From Thermodesulfobacteriota bacterium (GTDB lineage: Bacteria; Thermosulfidibacterota; Thermosulfidibacteria; Thermosulfidibacterales; B14-G1): a DNA stretch of 64,000 nt. A program made the position numbers and the translations under genes. The notes under the pieces were generated by a model. The model was not told the DNA's origin. It was given only the letters and a program-made list of their open reading frames with translations, and did no database searches. The DNA lies in assembly GCA_024274915.1 (NCBI GenBank), contig JAJSAC010000012.1:28977-92976 (forward strand), read 5' to 3'. Below, one piece after another: positions 47,421 through 56,029 of this stretch. Within the stretch, counting starts at the first letter, position 1. Every line of letters begins with the position of its first letter.

Positions 47421-49247
47421 ATGCATAAAGGCCAACAAAGATACCACCCCCCCCAAAGATGGACCCTATCAGGCAGACTCCTCTCAGAGGTAGAGGCAGG
47501 GGTTCTCCTCATAGGCACAGTCAAACCCTTCAAGCACCAGGGGGCCCTGGGGTACCTCAACCACACCCTCGACCTTGTTCTGGAACGCTTGGGGGAAAAC
47601 ATCCAGGGGGAAAAGGGGGAAAGGGTCCTCATACCTACTCATGGGCAGTGGAAAAGCAACTGGATCCTCCTTTATGGTCTGGGAGAACTGGAAGAGCTCA
47701 CCCCAGAAGACATCCGCCAGGAACTGGAGCGCCTGGCCCATGACCTAGACCAGCTGGACCTTGGGACCCCGGCTCTCCTTCTTCCAGGCTATGATCCCTT
47801 CAAGTGGGGAACCCCTGAGGAATCGGCCCGGATACTCATAGAGGCCTTCCCCCGAGGAGGGATCATCGTAAACCCCAACAAAAGGATCCTTCAAAAACTC
47901 CAAGGACTTCTTCAATCCATCCTACGGCCCGAAAAGATCCAGGAAGGCCCCCCAGAAGTGGCACTCCCACCGCTGCCAAAAGAAGAAGTGGCTCCCCCCC
48001 CCAAAGAAAAACCGCCGTCTCTCCCCAAAGAAGAAGATGAGCCCCTCCCCAAGAGGAAACCCATCAGAAAACCTATAGCAGAGCCCAGAAGGATCCCTGA
48101 GAAGCTTCCAAAGGATAAAAAGGCCCCCCCCAGGGCCCTTCCCTATGCCTCCTGGAGCCCCTTCAGGTTCAGGATCCTGGACAGATATATCGCCTCTGAG
48201 GTCCTCTCCTCCTTCTCCCTGGGCATAGCCATCTTCATCATCCTCCTCTTCCTGGGCAGGATGGCCGACTTCCTCAACCTCCTGCGAGGCGGAACCCCTT
48301 TCCTCATCCTCAATCTCATCCTGGCCATCACCATGGCCGCCCTGAGCATGGCCATACCCCCCGCCTTTTTCTTCGGAACCATCATGGCCATATCCCGCCT
48401 CTCCACAGATTCAGAACTTGTGGCCATGGAATCCCTGGGCATGAGCCTTAAGAGGATCTCCATGCCTGTCCTCACCTTGAGCGCAGTAGTCACAGTGGTG
48501 ACCACTCTCCTGGCCCTTTACGTCACCCCTCTGGCCAACCAGGCCTTACAGGGCACCCTTTTCCGCATAGTCACCTCCTCCCCCCAGATGGGCGTCAAAG
48601 AAGGAGAGTTCATAAGGCTTTCAAAAGGCCTCTGGGTCTATTGCTCCCGCTCCCAGAACAAACGGCTGGAAGGAATCTTCCTCTACGATGAAAGGGGAAT
48701 GATGACCAAGATCGTGACCGCCAAAAAGGGCAAGCTCAAGGCAGATCCAGAGCAGCTGGGCATTACCCTCCTCCTCAAAAAGGGAGAGGTATTGTCCATC
48801 AAGAAGAAAGACTACCACCTGCTCACCTTCAATCGGTACAGTTTTCTCCTCTCAAACCTGAGACACTCCCTCAAAGGGGGAACCAAAAGGGAACTCATCC
48901 TACCCCAACTTCTGGAAAGATTGAAAAGGGACAAGAAAAGGGGAAGACGAAGATTTCTGAACACCCTCAACCACCTGTATAAGCGTTTCTCTCTCCCCTT
49001 CTCCACCCTCATCTTTGCCCTCCTGGCGTTAGCCCTGGGCACTTTCCTGCCCAGGGCCGAAAAGTGGACAGGACTCCTCACGGCCTTTGGCGTCTTCCTC
49101 CTCTACTACGTCCTCCTCACCCTCTCCCAAAACCTGGCCATGAAAGGCCTCCTTACTCCCTTCCTGGGAGCCTGGTTTCCTAACATCGCACTGGGCCTGG
49201 CTGGTGCAATCCTCCTCTGGATAAAATCCGAGAAGGTGGGAATATGA
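47421..49247 (+). CDS. lptF: LptF permease with N-terminal M17_N-like domain
   Basis: The C-terminal part (about 250-608) is LptF, a permease of the LPS exporter: RILDRYIASEVLSSFSLGI, six membrane helices with a periplasmic beta-jellyroll between. Residues about 20-165 look like the leucyl-aminopeptidase N-terminal (macro-like) fold: GALGYLNHTLDLVLERLGEN, ILLYGLGELEELTPEDIRQE and the TPALLLPGYDPF end. A Pro/Lys/Glu-rich linker of about 75 residues (PPLPKEEVAPPPKEKPPSLP) joins them. Nothing in the frame suggests two genes: no start codon lies near the LptF boundary. Usual LptF is about 360 residues. Fusion is unusual; function of the head is unknown. Confidence 0.85.
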   Translation: MHKGQQRYHPPQRWTLSGRLLSEVEAGVLLIGTVKPFKHQGALGYLNHTLDLVLERLGENIQGEKGERVLIPTHGQWKSNWILLYGLGELEELTPEDIRQELERLAHDLDQLDLGTPALLLPGYDPFKWGTPEESARILIEAFPRGGIIVNPNKRILQKLQGLLQSILRPEKIQEGPPEVALPPLPKEEVAPPPKEKPPSLPKEEDEPLPKRKPIRKPIAEPRRIPEKLPKDKKAPPRALPYASWSPFRFRILDRYIASEVLSSFSLGIAIFIILLFLGRMADFLNLLRGGTPFLILNLILAITMAALSMAIPPAFFFGTIMAISRLSTDSELVAMESLGMSLKRISMPVLTLSAVVTVVTTLLALYVTPLANQALQGTLFRIVTSSPQMGVKEGEFIRLSKGLWVYCSRSQNKRLEGIFLYDERGMMTKIVTAKKGKLKADPEQLGITLLLKKGEVLSIKKKDYHLLTFNRYSFLLSNLRHSLKGGTKRELILPQLLERLKRDKKRGRRRFLNTLNHLYKRFSLPFSTLIFALLALALGTFLPRAEKWTGLLTAFGVFLLYYVLLTLSQNLAMKGLLTPFLGAWFPNIALGLAGAILLWIKSEKVGI

Positions 49248-50314
49248 AGATCCTCACCCGATACGTACTGAAGGAATATTCCCGCCTCTTGGCCTTCATC
49301 CTCTTAGCCCTGGCCTCGGTATACTCCCTCATCCTATTCTTCGAAGTCCTGGATGACGCTCTAGAACACAAAGCTCCCCTAAAGAGCGTTCTTTACTATC
49401 TCCTCTATAGTCAGCCCAGGGTGATCAAGGAGATGCTACCCCTCACCTTTTTCTTCGCCACCCTGGCCTATCTCATCTCAAGCAACAAGAACTTTGAGGT
49501 CGTAGCCCTCAAGGCTCTGGGAATAAAAGTCTACAAGGTCCTCGTCCCCATGACCATCTTGGCAGGAGTGGTGGGAATCACCATGGTCTTCTGGAACTTA
49601 AACCTGGTGCCATGGGGAATCTCGAAAAGCACGGAGGTCAGAAGAATTGAGATAAAAAAGGAAAGGAAAGCCTTACATATGAGATATACAGATATTTGGG
49701 TGAAGCACGGAGACACCACGTGCTTCATACACTTCTTTGACGAAAGGAAACAGGTCTTCCGAAAGGTCCGCTGTATCTGGTTCCAGGAAGGAAAAATTTG
49801 GTCCTTGGCTATGGCCTCCCGGGCCCAATGGAAAGAGGGCAAGTGGCAGCTGGTAAATCCCACCGTCCTCATCATAGAAGAGGGCACCATAAAAGAAGAG
49901 ACACCACCCCTCCTGCCCCTCCCCCTGGACATCACCCCCCAGTCCCTTCTGGAACAGAAGAAAGAGCCCTGGGAGATGACTTACAGGGAGCTCCGGGATT
50001 ACATCGAGGCCATGGAAGAAGAGGGATACTCGGTACCCCACCTGAAGGAAGAACTCTACCAGCGAATGGCCATGGCCTTCTCCCCCCTGATATTGGTACT
50101 CCTTGTCTTCCCATTGGCAGTGAGGCCTCCCCGGGAAGGAGGATGGAAGGCCATCCTCTACTCCATGGCAGCCCTCATCATTTACTGGGGTGCCAACTCC
50201 CTCCTCACCCTCATGGGAAGGGGTGGTTGGGTCCCTCCATTATTGGCCGCCCTCATTACCCCCTTGGGTGCTTCAGGAGCAGCCCTCTGGTTCCTCAAGA
50301 AGAAAGAGGGTTAA
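49244..50314 (+). CDS. lptG: LPS export permease LptG
   Basis: Second permease of the LptB2FG exporter, which moves lipopolysaccharide from the inner membrane to LptC/A; 356 residues. It starts MKILTRYVLKEYSRLLAF, has three helices in the first half (PLTFFFATLAYLIS), a periplasmic domain (about 140-260) and three more at the end (PLILVLLVFPLAVRP). It overlaps lptF by 4 bases. Its stop shares GTTAAC with the stop of the convergent aldolase gene. Confidence 0.92.
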   Translation: MKILTRYVLKEYSRLLAFILLALASVYSLILFFEVLDDALEHKAPLKSVLYYLLYSQPRVIKEMLPLTFFFATLAYLISSNKNFEVVALKALGIKVYKVLVPMTILAGVVGITMVFWNLNLVPWGISKSTEVRRIEIKKERKALHMRYTDIWVKHGDTTCFIHFFDERKQVFRKVRCIWFQEGKIWSLAMASRAQWKEGKWQLVNPTVLIIEEGTIKEETPPLLPLPLDITPQSLLEQKKEPWEMTYRELRDYIEAMEEEGYSVPHLKEELYQRMAMAFSPLILVLLVFPLAVRPPREGGWKAILYSMAALIIYWGANSLLTLMGRGGWVPPLLAALITPLGASGAALWFLKKKEG

Positions 50315-50868
50315 CCCATTGAGTCAACAAATCGAGTCAACAAAAGGATCTTAGAAGAAGCCTCCAGAACAGAAGTGTAGTGATAGGCCTCCAGAAGATG
50401 CTTGCCCCGGGCAAAGGAGCCGTGCCCCCTAACCACCACCACGGGAAAAACCACCAAGGCCTGGGCCACGGCCTGGGCCACCTTCTGGGAGCCTATGGGA
50501 TCCTCCACCTCCACCACCGGAATCCGGGGCAACACCAAGGCTCCCTCGGCGTCCACAGGCTCGATCCACTCACAGGAAAAAGATAGGGCCACGGCGTAAG
50601 GGGGATGGGCATGAACCAAGGCCTCCGCCTGGGTACTTTGATAAACAGCCCTGTGGAGAGGCAACTCCCGGGAGGCCTGGGGATGAACCTCCTCGTCCAA
50701 GGACACGCTTACCAGGTCTTCTTGTCCCAAATGACCCAGCATAGCTCCTGTCCGGGTGATGATCAGCCTCTTTCCCTGACGGACACTGAGATTGCCGCCA
50801 TGGGAGGTGACCATCCCCCCCATATGGAGGTCTCTGCCCACCAAAGAAAAGATCCTCACCAGGTCCAA
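50311..50868 (-). CDS. Class II aldolase/adducin-family protein
   Basis: Zinc enzyme of 185 residues related to L-fuculose-phosphate aldolase and MtnB. Metal ligands appear in [14 protein letters not shown] (HxH) and VRGHGSFA, and the catalytic Glu in [32 protein letters not shown] is the family's opening. Substrate is unknown. TTG 50868 is chosen because GGAGG lies 5 bases before it; a longer frame would run through the SRP RNA gene and is rejected. It lies downstream of the SRP RNA on the same strand. Confidence 0.85.
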   Translation of the reverse strand: MDLVRIFSLVGRDLHMGGMVTSHGGNLSVRQGKRLIITRTGAMLGHLGQEDLVSVSLDEEVHPQASRELPLHRAVYQSTQAEALVHAHPPYAVALSFSCEWIEPVDAEGALVLPRIPVVEVEDPIGSQKVAQAVAQALVVFPVVVVRGHGSFARGKHLLEAYHYTSVLEASSKILLLTRFVDSMG

Positions 50869-50895
50869 GGGCCCCTCCCTTCTTATTCTTACAAA

Positions 50896-51004
50896 GACCG
50901 CCGCCAGGCCATCCCACGGCACCCAGGATATCCCCCTTACCGTTGCTCCCTTCCGGGCCTGGCGGGGTTCGGAGGCTCCTGCCGCGTGGGACCCGGCGGC
51001 GGTC
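50896..51004 (-). ncRNA. ffs: Bacterial small SRP RNA (4.5S)
   Basis: The conserved Ffh-binding domain is clear on the minus strand: CAGGCCCGGAAGGGAGCAAC. The flanks close a long hairpin: GACCGCCGCC at the 5' side and GGCGGCGGTC at the 3' side are exact complements. About 109 nt. It binds the Ffh GTPase in co-translational targeting. It lies 15 bases after tRNA-Ser and may be co-transcribed with it. Confidence 0.93.
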
Positions 51005-51019
51005 ATCTGAAGTCGAAGA

Positions 51020-51113
<94 letters not shown>

Positions 51114-51123
51114 GCAGGGGAGT

Positions 51124-51152
51124 AAAATAACCACCCCAACCTCCCCCGTCAA
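51124..51152 (-). promoter_or_regulatory. Promoter of tRNA-Ser/SRP RNA
   Basis: Minus strand: TTGACG (51147-51152), 17-base spacer, TATTTT (51124-51129), 11 bases before the tRNA-Ser 5' end. Good spacing, moderate -10. Confidence 0.6.
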
Positions 51153-51195
51153 CCTCCCTTGGCACGCAGACCCAAAAGGGGATATACTTTCCGCC

Positions 51196-52167
51196 ATGTT
51201 GGCTTACGTGTTGAAACGACTGGTCCACATGGTGCCCCTGTTCTTCGGCATCACCCTCATCACCTTTTTCGTTATCCGCCTGGCCCCTGGCAATCCCACC
51301 TTCTACCAGGGTGCCTTCAACCCCAAGGTGAAACCAGAAGCGGTAAAACGCCTGGAGAAGATCTACGGCCTGGACAGGCCCTTACCCGTCCAATACCTCC
51401 TTTGGGTAAAACGCATGTCTAAACTGGACTTCGGTAACTCCTTCGTTGACGGCAAGCCAGTGATAAATAAGATCGCCGAGCGAATTCCCATCACCCTCAC
51501 CCTCAATTTACTCTCCATGATCCTCATCTTGGCAGTGGCCATACCTATTGGCATCGTGTCGGCCATGAAAAGGAACTCCCTCCTGGACCGCTCCCTCACC
51601 GTCTTCGTCTTTATAGGATTCTCCACCCCATCTTTTTGGCTGGCCCTCCTCCTTATGATCCTCCTGGGCATAAAGCTCCACATCTTGCCCATCTCGGGTT
51701 TGGAGTCCCTCAACGCCGACCAGCTCCACGGCATTGCCCTGTGGTGGGATAGAATAAAACATATCATTCTCCCTGTCTTCGTGGCAGCCTTTGGGGGGCT
51801 GGCAGGTTTCTCCCGCTATATGAGGCAGAGTATGCTAGAGGTCCTGAGCCAGGACTACATCACCACCGCAAGGGCCAAAGGCCTCACTGAAGGCCAGGTG
51901 ATCCGCAAGCACGCCTTGAAGAACGCTCTCATGCCCATCGTCACCCTCCTGGGCCTGTCGGTACCGGGACTCATTGGGGGGTCCGTCATCTTTGAAACCA
52001 TCTTTGCCATTCCTGGAATGGGCCAGCTCTTCTACGAGGCAGCCCTGGCCAGGGATTACCCCACCATCATGGGAATCCTCACCATTGGCGCCGTCCTCAC
52101 CCTCCTGGGCAACCTCATGGCAGACGTATCCTACGCCCTGATAGACCCCCGGATCAGATACCAATAG
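51196..52167 (+). CDS. ABC peptide/nickel transporter permease (DppB type)
   Basis: Inner-membrane permease of 323 residues with six helices. It begins [20 protein letters not shown] with the GNP-rich loop [12 protein letters not shown], and has the EAA ATPase-contact loop [22 protein letters not shown] and the end [13 protein letters not shown], as in DppB/OppB. Its expected partners (DppC, ATPases, binding protein) are absent on both sides, so it is an orphan in this window. The ribosome site is weak. Substrate unknown. Confidence 0.9.
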   Translation: MLAYVLKRLVHMVPLFFGITLITFFVIRLAPGNPTFYQGAFNPKVKPEAVKRLEKIYGLDRPLPVQYLLWVKRMSKLDFGNSFVDGKPVINKIAERIPITLTLNLLSMILILAVAIPIGIVSAMKRNSLLDRSLTVFVFIGFSTPSFWLALLLMILLGIKLHILPISGLESLNADQLHGIALWWDRIKHIILPVFVAAFGGLAGFSRYMRQSMLEVLSQDYITTARAKGLTEGQVIRKHALKNALMPIVTLLGLSVPGLIGGSVIFETIFAIPGMGQLFYEAALARDYPTIMGILTIGAVLTLLGNLMADVSYALIDPRIRYQ

Positions 52168-52173
52168 CGCCTT

Positions 52174-52605
52174 TTAAAGGGTTCGAAGGGCCCGCTCCCA
52201 TATCTCCAGGGATCGAACGAGAGTATCTATCTCTTGGGGAGAGAGGGTGCGTACGGCTCCATAAAGCATGGATCGCATCCTCTCCTGAAGAGCCTCATAC
52301 TCCTTGTACCCCTTCTCGGTGATGATCACCTTGATCCTCCGCCGATCCCTGGGATCCCGCTCTTTCTTTATCAGCCCCCTCTCCTCCAAGCGATTGGTGA
52401 CCTGGGTAAGTTTACTGGGTCTTATGGGGCTCAAGTCGTCGAAAAGCTCCTTGATAGAAACCTCCTTCACCCCCCCCTCCACCATCTTTCCCAGGATCAC
52501 CACCTCCACATCCGTAAGATCGGAGGCCAAGGAAAATAGCTTTCGGAAAGCAGGCCTCACCCTCCTCATGCCCGTGAATATGGCCTCCAGGCTATCCTCT
52601 CTCAA
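52174..52605 (-). CDS. MarR-family transcriptional regulator
   Basis: Winged-helix regulator of 143 residues. The HTH lies in VSIKELFDDLSPIRPSKLTQVTNRLEERGL (parts: LSPIRPSKLTQVTNRLEERG) and the wing in KERDPRDRRRIKVIITEKG; C-terminal helices form the dimer. I chose TTG 52605, with GGAGG 5 bases upstream. Reading further up would place the start inside the adjacent palindromic element. Its ligand and targets are unknown; the gene is tail to tail with the permease. Confidence 0.85.
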   Translation of the reverse strand: MREDSLEAIFTGMRRVRPAFRKLFSLASDLTDVEVVILGKMVEGGVKEVSIKELFDDLSPIRPSKLTQVTNRLEERGLIKKERDPRDRRRIKVIITEKGYKEYEALQERMRSMLYGAVRTLSPQEIDTLVRSLEIWERALRTL

Positions 52606-52674
52606 CTCTCCCTCCCCGAAAGGTCTAAAATGGAATCTTACCCATCCCCCCTCCCTTTCTTCAAGAAGGAGCTC

Positions 52675-52925
52675 CAGGACTTCCCCCAGTTTTACCCTTA
52701 GGGATAGGGGCGGGGCGTTCTGACCGCAGAGATGATAGCTCATAGTTCATAGCTCGTAGTTCATGGTTCATAGCTCACAGTTGCTATCAGCCATGAGCCA
52801 TGAGCCATCAGCTATCAGCCATGGGCAAGGGAGGAATGCCCCGCCTTTTCACTTGTTTGAAAGGGAAAATCCAGAATTCTGAACATGATGCCTTTACCAA
52901 GAAGGGAATCTTGGGGGAACTCCTG
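52675..52925. repeat. Palindromic MITE-like element, copy C
   Basis: About 251 bp, the longest copy. Ends CAGGACTTCCCCC and GGGGGAACTCCTG match as inverted repeats with one mismatch; the inner pair GGCGGGGCGTTC and GAATGCCCCGCC is kept. The core has 13 heptamers (7 left, 6 right). It sits directly upstream of the marR start. I see no target duplication. Confidence 0.85.
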
Positions 52926-53106
52926 GAAGAGAAACCATATTTCATCCGCTTTAAAGTTATGATCTCCCGGCCAACGGCTTTAGAGCTAACTAAAACTTGT
53001 GAAACCGCCGTGGATAAGCAAAGAAACGGACCCCTTTTGAGGCTTTTCTTGGCTGCCCAGTGAACTTGTTCAAAAGGATACCTAGCCACCCGCCACCATC
53101 CACCTC

Positions 53107-53124
53107 CTAAGATGGCCATCTTAG
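53107..53124. other. Perfect 18-bp palindrome
   Basis: CTAAGATGGCCATCTTAG, in the 220-base gap after copy C and just downstream of the glycosyltransferase stop on the minus strand. No T-run. It could be an operator or a factor-dependent terminator. The rest of 52926-53149 shows nothing clear. Confidence 0.5.
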
Positions 53125-53149
53125 TTCATCTTCCACCAATTACTTTCCC

Positions 53150-54289
53150 TTACTTCCCCAGAAGCCTTCTGTAAAACCCCAGGTTCCCCTCCACCAGGCT
53201 GTCTTCGCTGAAGGCCTCCAGCATCCACCGACGGCCAGTGCGACCCATGCGGCAGCGGAGGTCCTGGTTTTTTAGGAGTCCCACCACGTGGCGGACGAGG
53301 CCATCTACGTCTTCGGGCTCCACCAGGAAACCCGTCTCTCCGTGGCGGACTGAGGCCCTGATGCCCCCCACGTTGAAAGCCACCACGGGCACTTCCATGG
53401 CCAGGGCCTCCAGGGCTGCTGTGCCCAGGGACTCCCCCGCTATGGGAGTGAAGAGAAAGACCTGAGAGGTTGTCAGGATTCGAGGAACGTCCTTCCTGAG
53501 ACCCAGGAACCTAACCCTATCTGCTATACTTAACTTTTTGGCGTAATTATTCAGGAATCCCCTGAGGGGCCCTTCTCCCAAAGCCAGGAAGTGGGCATCG
53601 GGAAACTCTTTCAGAATACCTTTGGCAGCATCCAGGAAATAGACATATCCCTTTTCCCGGGCCAGGCGGGCCACTTTCACCACCACAGGGGCATCAGGGG
53701 GAATCTTCAACTCTTCCCTGAGGCCCTCGTGGTCCACCTTTTCAGGATTGAAGCGCTCCAAGGCATCCACCACGCTATGGACGGTTACCACTTGGTCCAC
53801 CTTGTCCCCCAGGACTCCCGATTGGCGGAAGACCTCGGTAACTGCGTCAGAGACCACCATTACCCCGTCTATCAGTCGCCGATATAGAAAGCGGTTAAAC
53901 AAATGGCTCTTCACAGGGAAGATGTTGTGGCGGGTACGTACCACCAGGGGCCTGGGTCTCACAAGCCAGGCGGCCACCACGGCGGTCCAGGTGTCTTGGG
54001 AGCCGTGGGTGTGGACCACGTTTATCCTGTGTTTCTTGATGAGATCCCTAAGGCGGATCACTTCCTTCACATAAGTGACGGGATGGAATTTTTTTGGGAG
54101 GCTCAGGTTGTCAAAGACAGGTATCCCCTCTTCCCGGGCCCTCTTAACGAGGGTGGCCCCTTTGGGAGCAGCAATGATGACGTAGTGACCCCGCCTCTGG
54201 AGGCCCCGGGCCACAGTGAGAATCCGGTTGGGCTGCCCCCCCCAGCCCCCTTTGTGCATATTGGTATGAAGGACCCTGAATCCTTCCAC
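53150..54289 (-). CDS. GT4-family glycosyltransferase
   Basis: GT-B-fold sugar transferase of 379 residues. N-terminal half: GGWGGQPNRILTVARGL and VVHTHGSQDTWTAVV. C-terminal donor domain: VVVKVARLAREKGYVYFLDA, LGEGPLRGFL, and the EX7E motif in GESLGTAALEALAMEVPVVA, then VGGIRASVRHGETGFLV. Such enzymes build glycolipids, LPS or exopolysaccharide; donor and acceptor are unknown. GTG 54289 has GGAGGT 8 bases upstream. It stands alone after a terminator. Confidence 0.9.
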   Translation of the reverse strand: MEGFRVLHTNMHKGGWGGQPNRILTVARGLQRRGHYVIIAAPKGATLVKRAREEGIPVFDNLSLPKKFHPVTYVKEVIRLRDLIKKHRINVVHTHGSQDTWTAVVAAWLVRPRPLVVRTRHNIFPVKSHLFNRFLYRRLIDGVMVVSDAVTEVFRQSGVLGDKVDQVVTVHSVVDALERFNPEKVDHEGLREELKIPPDAPVVVKVARLAREKGYVYFLDAAKGILKEFPDAHFLALGEGPLRGFLNNYAKKLSIADRVRFLGLRKDVPRILTTSQVFLFTPIAGESLGTAALEALAMEVPVVAFNVGGIRASVRHGETGFLVEPEDVDGLVRHVVGLLKNQDLRCRMGRTGRRWMLEAFSEDSLVEGNLGFYRRLLGK

Positions 54290-54306
54290 TCGATTCCACC
54301 TCCGTC

Positions 54307-54331
54307 AAAAAGCCCTGGCATGAGCCAGGGC
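54307..54331 (-). terminator. Rho-independent terminator of the aldehyde dehydrogenase gene
   Basis: On the minus strand GCCCTGGC, loop TCAT, GCCAGGGC, then TTTTT (54307-54311). It lies 46 bases past the dehydrogenase stop and just before the glycosyltransferase start. Confidence 0.85.
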
Positions 54332-54376
54332 CCATCTCTCGTGTCAACAAAAAGCTAAATGGTAAAGGACCATCCG

Positions 54377-55849
54377 TCAACTAAACCACCTAACCCCTCC
54401 CTTGCCTAGGTATACCATAACATTTTTCACTTCAGTGTAGAGATCCATGACGTGGCGGGACATCTCCCTTCCCACACCGCTCTCCTTGAATCCCCCAAAG
54501 GGGGCCTGGTTGGGGATCATGTTGTAGGTATTGATCCAGATGTTACCCGCCTTGATAGCCTTGGCCAGGTTTAAAGCCCTCTTCACGTTGGTGGTCCAGA
54601 TGCCCGCTGCTAGGCCATATATGGTGGAGTTGGCCATCCTGATGAGCTCCTCCTCATCGGAAAATCTGATGACCACCACCACAGGGCCAAAGATTTCTTC
54701 CTGGGCAATGCGCATGCGATAGTCCACGTCCACGAAGACCGTGGGCTCAAAGTAGAAGCCCTTAGCCAGGGCAGGATGGTCAGGTCTCTTGCCTCCCAAG
54801 ACCAGCTTGGCCCCTTCTTCCTGGCCGATCTGGATGTAGATCTCCACCTTCTCCAGTTGCTCGGCGGAAACCAGGGGCCCCAGCTGGGTCTCTCTGTCCA
54901 GGGGATCGCCTATCTTGATCTTCTTGGCCCCCACCAGGAACCGGTCCATGAAGGAGTCATAGATCTTCTCATGCACAAAGAGGCGGCTGCCAGCGGCGCA
55001 TACCTGGCCCGAGTTGAGGAAGATGGCGAAGAGGGACCCAGGCACGGCTTCATCCAGGTCGGCGTCATCAAGGACAATGTTGGGAGACTTGCCCCCCAGC
55101 TCCAGGGAAACCCGTTTCAGGTTCTTGGCCCCCATCTCCATGATGAGCTTGCCCACGGCGGTGGAGCCCGTGAAGGCCACCTTGTCCACGTGGGGGTGGG
55201 AGGCCAGAGCAGCCCCGGCAGGCTCACCGAAGCCGGGACAGACATTAACCACGCCGGGGGGCACCTCAGCCTCCTGACAGATCTTGGCCAGCTCCAGGGC
55301 TGTGATGGGTGTCTGCTCGGCAGGCTTCAGCACCACAGTACACCCTGCCGCCAGGGCAGGAGCCATCTTCCAGGCAGCCATGAGAAGGGGATAGTTCCAG
55401 GGAATGATCTGGCCCACAACACCTACGGGCTCCCTCAGGGTGAAGTCCAGGAACTTGCCGGGTACAGGAATGGTCTCGCCCATGACCTTGTCGGCCATGC
55501 CAGCAAAGTACTGGAAACAATCTACCACTAGGGGCAGGTCCACCTTGCTGGAATCCCGAAGGGGCTTGCCCACGTCCATGGTCTCTAGACGGGCCAGCTC
55601 CTTGCGCCTTTCCAGGACAAGATCAGCTATACGTCTCAGAAGGCGGCCTCTGTCGGTGGCGGACATCTTGGGCCAGGGGCCTTCCTCGAAGGCCTTGCGG
55701 GCCGCCTGGACAGCCCTGTCTATGTCCTCCTCCCTGGCCTCAGCCACCCGGGCTATCACCTCACCATTGGCAGGGTTGATGGATTCAAATGTGGCCCCTT
55801 CATTTGAGTCTACAAATTCTCCGTTAATGAACAACTTCCTCCCTACCAT
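54377..55849 (-). CDS. NAD(P)+-dependent aldehyde dehydrogenase
   Basis: Oxidises an aldehyde to the acid; 490 residues, standard length. It has IIPWNYPLLMAAWKMAPALA, the cofactor loop KVAFTGSTAVGKLI, the general-base Glu in VSLELGGKSPNIV and the nucleophile Cys in NSGQVCAAGSRLFV. The end is APFGGFKESGVGRE. Overall it resembles the betaine-aldehyde/phenylacetaldehyde group, but the substrate is not certain. ATG follows GGAGGAGAGGT. It has its own promoter and terminator, so it is a single-gene unit. Confidence 0.94.
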   Translation of the reverse strand: MVGRKLFINGEFVDSNEGATFESINPANGEVIARVAEAREEDIDRAVQAARKAFEEGPWPKMSATDRGRLLRRIADLVLERRKELARLETMDVGKPLRDSSKVDLPLVVDCFQYFAGMADKVMGETIPVPGKFLDFTLREPVGVVGQIIPWNYPLLMAAWKMAPALAAGCTVVLKPAEQTPITALELAKICQEAEVPPGVVNVCPGFGEPAGAALASHPHVDKVAFTGSTAVGKLIMEMGAKNLKRVSLELGGKSPNIVLDDADLDEAVPGSLFAIFLNSGQVCAAGSRLFVHEKIYDSFMDRFLVGAKKIKIGDPLDRETQLGPLVSAEQLEKVEIYIQIGQEEGAKLVLGGKRPDHPALAKGFYFEPTVFVDVDYRMRIAQEEIFGPVVVVIRFSDEEELIRMANSTIYGLAAGIWTTNVKRALNLAKAIKAGNIWINTYNMIPNQAPFGGFKESGVGREMSRHVMDLYTEVKNVMVYLGKGGVRWFS

Positions 55850-55879
55850 ACCTCTCCTCCACTTGAGACTTTACAATGC

Positions 55880-55908
55880 TCTATAAAAGATGAGGGAGGT
55901 CCTTTCAA
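55880..55908 (-). promoter_or_regulatory. Promoter of the aldehyde dehydrogenase gene
   Basis: Minus strand: TTGAAA (55903-55908), 17-base spacer, TATAGA (55880-55885), 31 bases before the ATG. Confidence 0.65.
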
Positions 55909-56029
55909 TTAAACACCCCCATCCCCTATACCTTTATTTTATAAACCTGGAAGGCCCTACACGTTGACACACCCCGCCTTTCTCTGCCAGTCTCTTTCTA
56001 AGTTCTCTGTGATGGGAGGAGGGTAAAAG

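Noticed and set aside
52606..52743. Longer MarR protein starting at 52743
   Set aside because: The extra residues are encoded by the repeat element; family length and a GGAGG site support TTG 52605.
52800..53063. 87-codon frame after copy C
   Set aside because: It begins inside the repeat, has no family features, and no clear ribosome site.
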